DNA of 5,352 nucleotides from Nitrososphaerota archaeon (lineage in GTDB: Archaea; Thermoproteota; Nitrososphaeria; Nitrososphaerales; Nitrosopumilaceae): positions 1 to 5,352 of the forward strand of contig JAGWGS010000097.1 of the NCBI GenBank assembly GCA_028867235.1, in the 5' to 3' direction. The position numbers and the translations under genes are program-made. Of the stretch, positions 1-5,352 are shown piece after piece. The notes beneath the pieces were generated by a model. The model was not told the DNA's origin. It made no database searches and saw only the letters and a program-made list of their open reading frames with translations. The stretch's first letter is position 1. The number at the start of each line of letters is the position of its first letter.

Positions 1-1
1 A

Positions 2-1687
2 GTTGATCTTTTCAAGATAACACCACCAAATGTTATACCCAAAGTTATCTACCTATTGCAAGGAAAACTAAGACCAGATCATGAGGGTGTTGAGATAGGT
101 ATTGCAGAGAAAATTGCAATAAAAGCATTAGCAAAATCATCTGGCATACCAATCAAAAAAATAGATGTAGAATACAAAGAAACTGGCGATTTCGGACAAG
201 TTGCTTCAAACATATTAAAACAAAAAACTCAGACCACTTTCTTGAGTCAGAACATAACAGTGGAGAGAGTTTATGACACACTATACAAAATAGCAGAGCT
301 CAAGGGCGCCAGGTCTCAGGACATGAAGATGAAATACATCTCAAGTCTTCTAAACGATGCAACTCCAATAGAAGGAGGATTTATTGCAAAAATAATAACA
401 TCAAATCTTAGACTCGGGATAGCAGATTACACCATACTTGATGCATTGTCAATATCATATACAGGAACTAAAGACAATAGGCCATTACTTGAGAATGCAT
501 ACAATGTATGTAGTGATTTGGGAAGAGTTGCACAGTCTGTTGCAGAAAATGGGATTTCCTCGTTGAAGGGTTTTCAGGTTACAACGTTTAGTCCAATTCG
601 TCCAATGCTTGCAGAGCGTGTAAAGAGCCCACAGGAAGCGCACGAAAAAATGGGTGCAGAGTTTTCATCAGAATACAAACTTGATGGAGAAAGAGTACAA
701 ATTCACAGACAAGATGAGAAGATAGTTCTGTATTCACGTAGTCTTGAGAACATCACAAGCTATTATCCAGACATTGTTGAGAATATTGGAAAGTCTCTCA
801 AATCAAATGAGACAATACTAGAAGCAGAAATTGTTGCAATAAATGATGATACCGGAGAATTTTTACCATTTCAAGAGCTTATGCACAGAAGAAGAAAATA
901 CAAGATAGCAAAGGCAGTTCAAGAATATCCCATCACTGTAAATTTCTTTGATATGTTATCATTAGATGGAAAGAGTTGTCTTGATTTACCGTATATCAAA
1001 AGAAGAAAGTTACTTGAAGCAAACATTGTTGAAGATTCCTTTGCAAAGATTATGCCAATGATATTAGTAAGGACAGATAGCGAAGTAGAGGACAGTCTAG
1101 AAAATGCAATAAATTCAGGATGTGAGGGAATAATGCTCAAGCAGCTTGATTCACCATATAGGGCAGGTGCAAGAGCAAGCAACTGGTTAAAACTAAAACG
1201 CGAATACAGAAACGAGCTTGGGGATAGTTTAGATCTTGTAATAGTAGGAGCATTTTATGGTAGAGGCAGGAGAACTGGAAGATATGGAGCCTTACTACTT
1301 TCTGCATATGACGAACAGACAGATACTTTTCCAAGCATTTGCAAGGTTGGCACAGGATTTACAGATGAAGGATTAGATCAGATCTACCAGATTCTTTCAG
1401 ATAAGATAACCATAAAAAAAGATATGAGAATTGAAAGCGGTCTTGAGGCAGATGTTTGGTTTGAACCTGAAGTGGTAATAGAAATAGTAGCATCTGAGAT
1501 AACACTTAGTCCAATACACAAAGTTGCAATGGATAAAATTAGAAAAGGTAGCGGACTTGCCCTTAGATTTCCAAAATTTACAGGAAGGATAAGATTTGAA
1601 AAGACATCAGAGAATGCAACCACAATTGACGAAGTGATGACTTTGTACAGCAGTCAGAAACGAGTAGTACAGGAAGAAAAACAGTAG
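2..1687 (+). CDS. lig: ATP-dependent DNA ligase (archaeal type), 5'-partial
   Basis: Seals nicks in duplex DNA through a lysyl-AMP intermediate, as in Okazaki fragment joining and repair. The frame is open from base 2, so the TTG at 56 is not the real start. The residues before it (VDLFKITPPNVIPKVIYLLQ) continue the family's N-terminal DNA-binding domain. 561 residues are visible; archaeal ligases run to about 560-600, so roughly 25-40 N-terminal residues are missing. Numbering from the first visible residue, the helical DNA-binding domain spans about 1-190. The adenylation domain follows, with motif I KLDG and catalytic Lys226 (bases 677-679), a motif III-type FFDML near base 950, motif IV EGIMLK with Glu375, and motif V WLKLK with Lys397 and Lys399. 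The C-terminal OB-fold ends in a motif VI-like LRFPKF and the usual DEVMTLY tail. All key residues are intact. The gene is followed after 65 bp by the DUF47 gene, with no T-tract between them, so read-through is possible. Confidence 0.96.
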   Translation, partial: VDLFKITPPNVIPKVIYLLQGKLRPDHEGVEIGIAEKIAIKALAKSSGIPIKKIDVEYKETGDFGQVASNILKQKTQTTFLSQNITVERVYDTLYKIAELKGARSQDMKMKYISSLLNDATPIEGGFIAKIITSNLRLGIADYTILDALSISYTGTKDNRPLLENAYNVCSDLGRVAQSVAENGISSLKGFQVTTFSPIRPMLAERVKSPQEAHEKMGAEFSSEYKLDGERVQIHRQDEKIVLYSRSLENITSYYPDIVENIGKSLKSNETILEAEIVAINDDTGEFLPFQELMHRRRKYKIAKAVQEYPITVNFFDMLSLDGKSCLDLPYIKRRKLLEANIVEDSFAKIMPMILVRTDSEVEDSLENAINSGCEGIMLKQLDSPYRAGARASNWLKLKREYRNELGDSLDLVIVGAFYGRGRRTGRYGALLLSAYDEQTDTFPSICKVGTGFTDEGLDQIYQILSDKITIKKDMRIESGLEADVWFEPEVVIEIVASEITLSPIHKVAMDKIRKGSGLALRFPKFTGRIRFEKTSENATTIDEVMTLYSSQKRVVQEEKQ

Positions 1688-1752
1688 GTAAAAAATTGAT
1701 TTGAAGATTTACGCAAGGATTATTAGCCACAGGCATAGTCTAAAATTTCTAG

Positions 1753-2409
1753 ATGTATAGCGGAGAACTTGAAGTTCAGGCAAAGAGAAAGGCCCTTGCC
1801 GTTTTACAAGACGAGATAAACAGAATTCTCAATGCAGTAAGAGATCTATCAGTGCTCCCAAGTTTGATAATCAAAGCAGACAAATCAGAGATAAAGCAAC
1901 TTCTAGAGAGAATAAAAAATACAGAGGATGAGGTAGAAGCTTTACGAAGAAAAATAACAAGAGAGATTTCAGACGTAGGAGGTCTCATGATGAACAGAGA
2001 GAATCTTTTGAATTCAGCATATACCATGGATGAAATTGCAGGATACATCACAGGAATTGCGTTCAAGCTCTCAAACATCAAATCTGCCACACTCAAAAAA
2101 GAAAAACTTGACAAAGATCTAACAGAGCTTATCGAATTAGCAGTAGACCAAATTCACAAAATCAATGAGATAATCAGAGCCCTTGCAAGCAACAACAGCA
2201 CAGTAGCAATAGATCTTGCCCACGAGGCACAGAAAATTGAGAGACAAGTAGATGACAAGTATAGAGCACTGAGCATAAAGGTGCTCGATGAGACCACAGT
2301 GACCAAAGAATTACTTCTTCTCAAAGACGCAGTGGAAGGAATAGAAGAGATGTCTGATAAAGTATTACAGGTATCAGATTCGTTTATCTTACTAGCACTT
2401 AGCCTTTAA
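1753..2409 (+). CDS. DUF47 / PhoU-like helical protein
   Basis: A 218-residue, almost entirely alpha-helical, charged protein with no signal peptide or membrane segment, so probably cytosolic. Its length and pattern fit the DUF47 (PhoU-related) family. Features include long amphipathic helices rich in Glu and Lys, a central segment YTMDEIAGYITGIAFKLSNI (residues about 92-111), and a closing helix KDAVEGIEEMSDKVLQVSDS with the spaced acidic residues typical of PhoU-like metal-binding bundles. In the family, DUF47 proteins often accompany PiT-type phosphate transporters and are thought to modulate them; the exact role is unsettled. No transporter gene lies in this window, so the partner is unknown. 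The ATG at 1753 is the first good start and has no Shine-Dalgarno site. A weak AT-rich stretch near 1716-1725 could be a leaderless promoter, or the gene may be read from the ligase transcript. The family call rests on pattern recognition, not a search. Confidence 0.8.
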   Translation: MYSGELEVQAKRKALAVLQDEINRILNAVRDLSVLPSLIIKADKSEIKQLLERIKNTEDEVEALRRKITREISDVGGLMMNRENLLNSAYTMDEIAGYITGIAFKLSNIKSATLKKEKLDKDLTELIELAVDQIHKINEIIRALASNNSTVAIDLAHEAQKIERQVDDKYRALSIKVLDETTVTKELLLLKDAVEGIEEMSDKVLQVSDSFILLALSL

Positions 2410-2420
2410 GATTTAAAACA

Positions 2421-2437
2421 CATTTTATTTTTTTACT
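2421..2437 (+). terminator. T-rich archaeal terminator after the DUF47 gene
   Basis: A run of T residues broken by a single A (TTTTATTTTTTT, 2423-2434) begins 14 bp after the DUF47 stop codon. Archaeal RNA polymerase terminates at oligo-T tracts without needing a strong hairpin, and I see no stable stem just upstream. The position, directly after a stop codon and before a separate promoter-like element, supports a transcription end here. Confidence 0.5.
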
Positions 2438-2460
2438 ACATAATTGTAAACACTAAAATC

Positions 2461-2468
2461 ATTTATCA
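2461..2468 (+). promoter_or_regulatory. Putative TATA box for endA
   Basis: ATTTATCA is centred about 22 bp before the TTG start at 2486. This is the distance expected if transcription starts at or next to the start codon, that is, a leaderless mRNA. No Shine-Dalgarno site precedes the TTG. The match is modest in AT-rich sequence. The nearby T-rich tract at 2423-2434 is less suitable because of its position. Confidence 0.35.
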
Positions 2469-2485
2469 TCAGACACAAACACAAC

Positions 2486-3019
2486 TTGAAAGGAGAATTA
2501 CTTGAGAACAGAATAATTGTAAGAAACATAGATCACTCACGTCAGCTTTTTGTTTCAGGATATTATGGAAAACCAATAGGCATAACAAAACCAAAACCTG
2601 AAGAGATAAACGTTCCATTAATTTTAGATCTAATTGAAGGATATTATCTACAAGAAAAATCAAGATTGCGGATTTTTCAATCTAAAAGACAAATAATACA
2701 AAAAGAGCTTCTCGAAATATGCAGAAGAGAATATCACAACTTTGATAAAAAGTATACAGTATACAAAGACTTTAGAGAGAAAGGATACATTGTAAATCCA
2801 GGAATCAAATTTGGATGTGATTTTGCAGTGTATCAGAAAGGTCCGGGAATTGATCATGCACCATATTTGTTGCAAGTGTACAATTCAACAGACACCATCT
2901 CAGCAACAAGCATAGTATTAGCAGGAAGACTTGCTACAACAGTGCGAAAGCAATTCATTTTAGCAATACCAAAGGGCAGCAAAGTCGATTGCTTAGCTTT
3001 GGACTGGTGGAGAGCGTAA
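2486..3019 (+). CDS. endA: tRNA-intron (splicing) endonuclease EndA
   Basis: Cleaves pre-tRNA at both ends of bulge-helix-bulge introns, leaving 2',3'-cyclic phosphate and 5'-OH ends. The 177 residues match the size of the single catalytic-unit archaeal enzyme. The N-terminal domain (about 1-75) is followed by the catalytic domain with the signature KFGCDFAVYQKGPGIDHAPYL (its residues fall between about 108 and 128). The catalytic triad is visible: Tyr116, His124 and Lys155 (in TVRKQF), close to Tyr115/His125/Lys156 of the Methanocaldococcus enzyme. The start is TTG at 2486. It is the only usual start codon between the upstream in-frame stop (TAA 2447-2449) and the conserved domain. An AGGAG at 2491-2495 lies inside the coding region and serves no in-frame start. 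Whether the enzyme is a homotetramer or pairs with a structural beta subunit encoded elsewhere cannot be told here. The 3' end overlaps the convergent minus-strand gene by 27 bp. Confidence 0.93.
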   Translation: MKGELLENRIIVRNIDHSRQLFVSGYYGKPIGITKPKPEEINVPLILDLIEGYYLQEKSRLRIFQSKRQIIQKELLEICRREYHNFDKKYTVYKDFREKGYIVNPGIKFGCDFAVYQKGPGIDHAPYLLQVYNSTDTISATSIVLAGRLATTVRKQFILAIPKGSKVDCLALDWWRA

Positions 3020-3394
3020 TTTGCTTTTAATGTGATATGCTATCCTATCATATACTGCAAACAATTCTTTTGTGATAGAAAATTCATAACTATCTTTCCA
3101 CCCTCCGTGAATACGCACTCCCCCATTAGTTGGTTCTACAGATATTTGTGCGTCTTTATACGAAAGCTTTGTCATCAAGGTACTAAGTTCATTATCAGAA
3201 CTTAGAGTATCAGCAAGTTCTCCGCCTGACCATTTTACTCCAGTCACTTTTTTTGTTGCAAAATAACCTTTTGTTTGTGGATTAGATTTAGCAAGAAAAC
3301 TTTCATCAAGAATATCATGTTCTGTTTTTATTATAAAATGAGCCTGAAATCTATCTTGTGCACCCCATGGCATCGGATTTAGATCTTGTGTCAT
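2993..3394 (-). CDS. Hypothetical protein, 133 aa, downstream gene of a two-gene unit
   Basis: I do not recognise this protein. It is soluble, with no signal peptide or membrane helix. The N-terminal part has a Pro/Trp segment (NPMPWGAQDRF, residues 6-16) and an apparent strand QAHFIIKTEHD. The middle contains TGVKWSGGELADTL (51-64). Residues about 84-99 (ISVEPTNGGVRIHGGW) look like a beta-hairpin with Gly-rich turns. The C-terminus (residues about 105-125) is a likely amphipathic helix followed by a basic SKLRSPPVQS tail. It begins 4 bp after the stop of the 78-aa minus-strand gene, so it is probably cotranscribed and perhaps translationally coupled; AAAGGG just before the ATG is a weak ribosome-binding candidate. 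It ends inside endA on the opposite strand. Normal amino-acid composition, close spacing to its neighbour and uninterrupted length support a real gene over an antisense shadow. Only 27 bp overlap another gene. Confidence 0.75.
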   Translation of the reverse strand: MTQDLNPMPWGAQDRFQAHFIIKTEHDILDESFLAKSNPQTKGYFATKKVTGVKWSGGELADTLSSDNELSTLMTKLSYKDAQISVEPTNGGVRIHGGWKDSYEFSITKELFAVYDRIAYHIKSKLRSPPVQS

Positions 3395-3398
3395 ATTT

Positions 3399-3635
3399 CT
3401 AGCCCTTTTGGATTATCTGTACAACATCAATGTTGGAACTTTTTAGTTGTATAGTGCCATGATTTGTCACCATAGCAGGAGTATGAGTATAATGTTTAGA
3501 GTAGTAATTTCCTTTTTCCATCTCGTCAGTGTCAATTTGTTTGGTTTGAGCATCAATACCGATCTTTTTTAAAGATTTACAGAATTCATCATTCTTATTT
3601 ATTGGATTAAAAGTATCAGATTCTGAGTCGTGCAT
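3399..3635 (-). CDS. Small hypothetical protein, 78 aa, first gene of a two-gene unit
   Basis: Not a family I recognise. The protein is hydrophilic. It has an acidic, Asn/Asp/Ser-rich N-terminus (MHDSESDTFNPINKND), a short Lys-containing helix (EFCKSLKKIGI, residues about 17-27), and a C-terminal half (residues about 49-78, THTPAMVTNHGTIQLKSSNIDVVQIIQKG) that looks like a small beta-rich fold. It has one Cys and no metal-binding motif or membrane segment. The ATG at 3635 lies 27 bp from the centre of a good TATA-like box and has no Shine-Dalgarno site, which fits a leaderless transcript and supports this start. The 133-aa gene follows after 4 bp. The pair transcribes away from the large SDR gene across a 128-bp divergent region. 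A shared function of the two small proteins is only inferred from spacing. Confidence 0.65.
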   Translation of the reverse strand: MHDSESDTFNPINKNDEFCKSLKKIGIDAQTKQIDTDEMEKGNYYSKHYTHTPAMVTNHGTIQLKSSNIDVVQIIQKG

Positions 3636-3658
3636 GGTCTGACTTTACCAAGCCCACA

Positions 3659-3666
3659 AATAAATA
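3659..3666 (-). promoter_or_regulatory. Putative TATA box for the minus-strand two-gene unit
   Basis: Read on the minus strand this is TATTTATT, centred about 27 bp upstream of the ATG at 3635, the spacing expected for a leaderless archaeal transcript. Immediately upstream on that strand lies a short hyphenated inverted repeat, TGTC-TGT-GACA (3667-3677), at the BRE position where a regulator could bind. Confidence 0.5.
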
Positions 3667-3723
3667 TGTCTGTGACACCATCAAAATCTTCAGATGCAAG
3701 TGTTAAGAATTATCAAACCAGCG

Positions 3724-3751
3724 TAATCGATTAAATAATCCACAATAATCC
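3724..3751 (+). promoter_or_regulatory. Putative promoter/operator of the tandem SDR gene
   Basis: A TATA-like TTAAATAA (3731-3738) is centred about 29 bp before the ATG at 3764, implying a very short or absent leader; no Shine-Dalgarno site is present. Two repeat elements overlap it. One is a perfect 10-bp palindrome TAATCGATTA (3724-3733) covering the BRE side of the box. The other is a direct repeat AATAATCC at 3734-3741 and 3744-3751, exactly 10 bp apart, running from the box toward the start site. The promoter call is fairly safe; operator function is inference. Confidence 0.5.
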
Positions 3752-3763
3752 CAGACACTATCC

Positions 3764-5352
3764 ATGCTAAAGTTCCAGAATAAAATAGTCGTAATAACAG
3801 GAAGTGGAACAGGAATAGGAAAAGCAATTGCCATCAAGTTTGCAGAAAATGGTGCAAACATAATCATACTAGGTAGAAGAAAAGAACCACTCGAGGAAGC
3901 TGCAAAAGAACTAGAGCAGGTTATTTCCAGAGTCAAGAGTAACGCATTTGTAAAAATTTTCCCAGGTGTAGATGTAAGTGATGAAGAGGGAGTTTCAAAG
4001 ATGTTCGAAGATCTCAAAAATGCACATGGTGCAGTAGATGTTGTAGTAAACAATGCCGGAGTGTCTGGCCCAGTTACATGCTTTGCAAATGCCCCCATGT
4101 CAGAATTTAAGAGTACTGTAGGAATTCATCTCACTGGTACATTTTGGACCTCATCACAGGCAATCAAGACCATGAAACCAGGTTCAAAAATTGTAACAAT
4201 ATCAACATTTTTTACCGAAGAAAGACCATATGAACAAAGACCATACAGATTCCGTAGTCCATATACCGCATCTCAAGGAGCAAAGAATCGACTTGCAGAA
4301 GCAATGTCATGGGAAATTACTGATAAAGGAATAATATCAATAGCCACAAATCCAGGTCCGGTTCATTCTGATAGAATTTACAAGACAGTATATCCAAAAG
4401 CTGCTGCAGAATTTATGAGAGTCAGTGGTTTTGAAAGTCTCACTCCAGAAGAAGTAGAATTAGTAAATGCAGACATTCTTCCTTTACTGGGGGAAAACGA
4501 TACCACAGTTAAAGTTGGAATTACGAAAGCAACATCAAAACTTGCGCAATTAAAATCAATCACCTCAGAATCAGACATACAGAAACTAAATGCAACAATC
4601 TCAGCACTACTTGCAAAGATACAAAGTATTGCAGAAAAGGTTCAAAATAACACAAGCAAGATGATTGCAGATGAGCAATTTCTTACACAGCAACAAGTTG
4701 CAGAGACTGTTTTGATGTTAAGTGATGACAGCATATCAAAGATTCTAAATGGCAAAGTTATACCAGGCGACAGAGTGTTTTACCCAGTAAAACCACACAT
4801 TTCATGTTCAATACCAGATACTCAAGCAAACTTTAGTTCAAAGATAACAGTATTTGCACTAGATGCAACTGATGAAGCAGATGTGGCAAGAACTGAGTTT
4901 CTAGCACAGAAAATTGAAAGCGCCGGAGGAAAAACAGTCATACTCATTTCGAAGACAAGCCCCAAGATTGCAGAGGAGAGACTGTCAAAATTTCATTCGC
5001 ATGTAATGGATTTGACAAACCAAGAAAATGTGAAAAGAATGCTAAACACAGCTACTCAGAAGGTAGGCCCAATAGGAAATATAATTTACATAACAGGAAA
5101 AGTTCCACAGACAAGCAAACTAGTAGACCTGACAAGAAATCAATGGGACAACCTAGTAGACAAATTCATTAACACACCTGCCATATTTTTACAAGAATCC
5201 CTAGGCATGTTTGTCCCAGGAGGAGCCAAGAATCCACCATTATTCAAAAACAAAGAAGGCAACATGATAATAATAGGACCAGACATGCCATCAGGAGGAA
5301 AGGTGTCAGGGGCAGATAGAGCAAGAGTAGAAGTATTCAGAGGAGCATTAAG
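3764..5352 (+). CDS. Tandem SDR-domain reductase, malonyl-CoA reductase (C-terminal half)-like, 3'-partial
   Basis: Probably an NADPH-dependent reductase of a CoA thioester or an aldehyde. 529 codons are visible with no stop before the window edge. The ATG at 3764 is the first start after an in-frame TAA (3746-3748) and sits behind a TATA-like box. Domain 1 (residues 1 to about 345) is an intact SDR: TGSGTGIG (12-19), Arg38-Arg39 after beta-2 (favours NADP(H)), NNAG (96-99), Ser147, Tyr167 and PGPV (197-200). It carries a 20-residue Ser-to-Tyr spacing and a long helical insertion (about 225-310). Domain 2 (from about 360) keeps a Rossmann-like pattern but has no glycine motif. This order and these insertions match, from memory, the C-terminal half of Chloroflexus malonyl-CoA reductase, which is about 670 residues, so some 100-140 residues are probably missing. 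The YxxxK lysine is Gln171; Lys174 lies at Y-x6-K. The SDR call is certain, while the substrate is inferred and could instead be another acyl-CoA or an enoyl compound. Confidence 0.85.
   Translation, partial: MLKFQNKIVVITGSGTGIGKAIAIKFAENGANIIILGRRKEPLEEAAKELEQVISRVKSNAFVKIFPGVDVSDEEGVSKMFEDLKNAHGAVDVVVNNAGVSGPVTCFANAPMSEFKSTVGIHLTGTFWTSSQAIKTMKPGSKIVTISTFFTEERPYEQRPYRFRSPYTASQGAKNRLAEAMSWEITDKGIISIATNPGPVHSDRIYKTVYPKAAAEFMRVSGFESLTPEEVELVNADILPLLGENDTTVKVGITKATSKLAQLKSITSESDIQKLNATISALLAKIQSIAEKVQNNTSKMIADEQFLTQQQVAETVLMLSDDSISKILNGKVIPGDRVFYPVKPHISCSIPDTQANFSSKITVFALDATDEADVARTEFLAQKIESAGGKTVILISKTSPKIAEERLSKFHSHVMDLTNQENVKRMLNTATQKVGPIGNIIYITGKVPQTSKLVDLTRNQWDNLVDKFINTPAIFLQESLGMFVPGGAKNPPLFKNKEGNMIIIGPDMPSGGKVSGADRARVEVFRGAL

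Noticed and set aside
56..58. TTG as the start codon of the DNA ligase
   Set aside because: The frame is open to the window edge and the upstream residues match the ligase N-terminal domain, so the true start lies outside the window.
919..1182. Minus-strand 87-aa open frame inside the ligase gene
   Set aside because: It lies wholly antisense to conserved ligase motifs and its composition (Ser/Leu/Ile-rich) is that of a shadow frame. The same holds for the open frames at 1137-1334 and 1384-1623.
1776..2114. Minus-strand 112-aa open frame opposite the DUF47 gene
   Set aside because: Entirely antisense to a recognised gene, Ser/Phe/Leu-rich, and without its own promoter-like element.
2502..2516. 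Small open frame starting at TTG 2502 behind AGGAG (2491-2495)
   Set aside because: It stops after four codons and is out of frame with endA. It is not a credible gene or an obvious attenuator.
3636..3763. Possible small RNA or tRNA in the divergent intergenic region
   Set aside because: No cloverleaf, tRNA box elements or stable long stem could be seen. The region is accounted for by two opposing promoters.
3703..4098. Minus-strand 131-aa open frame opposite the start of the SDR gene
   Set aside because: It covers the SDR promoter and the conserved TGxxxGxG and NNAG motifs on the other strand. Its low-complexity Ser/Thr/Pro-rich product indicates a shadow.

Overview
The window is about 5.35 kb of AT-rich archaeal chromosome. 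It most resembles a group I.1a ammonia-oxidising archaeon (Nitrososphaerota/Thaumarchaeota, Nitrosopumilus/Nitrosarchaeum-like). The reasons are an archaeal-type ATP-dependent DNA ligase, an archaeal tRNA-splicing endonuclease, a PhoU-like DUF47 protein, TATA-like boxes about 22-29 bp upstream of start codons that lack Shine-Dalgarno sites (a leaderless pattern), and A-ending codon use throughout. The genus is inferred from overall resemblance; no search was run.

Layout: (1) bases 1-1687, plus strand, the 3' part of ATP-dependent DNA ligase, with its first few dozen residues off the left edge. (2) 1753-2409, plus strand, a DUF47/PhoU-like helical protein, followed by a T-rich putative terminator. 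(3) 2486-3019, plus strand, tRNA-intron endonuclease EndA with a TTG start. (4) On the minus strand, two small unrecognised genes, 3635-3399 and then 3394-2993, only 4 bp apart and probably one transcript. The second overlaps the end of endA tail-to-tail by 27 bp. (5) A 128-bp divergent intergenic region with one promoter-like element per strand. (6) 3764 to the right edge, plus strand, a large tandem short-chain dehydrogenase/reductase (SDR) protein, cut off at the window end after 529 codons.

The first three genes are housekeeping: DNA end-joining, a probable regulator or chaperone of phosphate transport or metal handling, and intron removal from pre-tRNA. They do not form an obvious pathway. 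The most interesting gene is the last. Its intact N-terminal SDR domain, helical insertion and degenerate second Rossmann domain resemble the C-terminal half of the bifunctional Chloroflexus malonyl-CoA reductase. That makes it a candidate for a missing or poorly assigned reductase step of the thaumarchaeal 3-hydroxypropionate/4-hydroxybutyrate cycle. Its active site is unusual: the classical YxxxK lysine is replaced by Gln, and a Lys appears at the Y-x6-K spacing of FabI-type enoyl reductases. I see no mobile element, CRISPR array, rRNA or tRNA gene, and no intergenic gap exceeds 130 bp.
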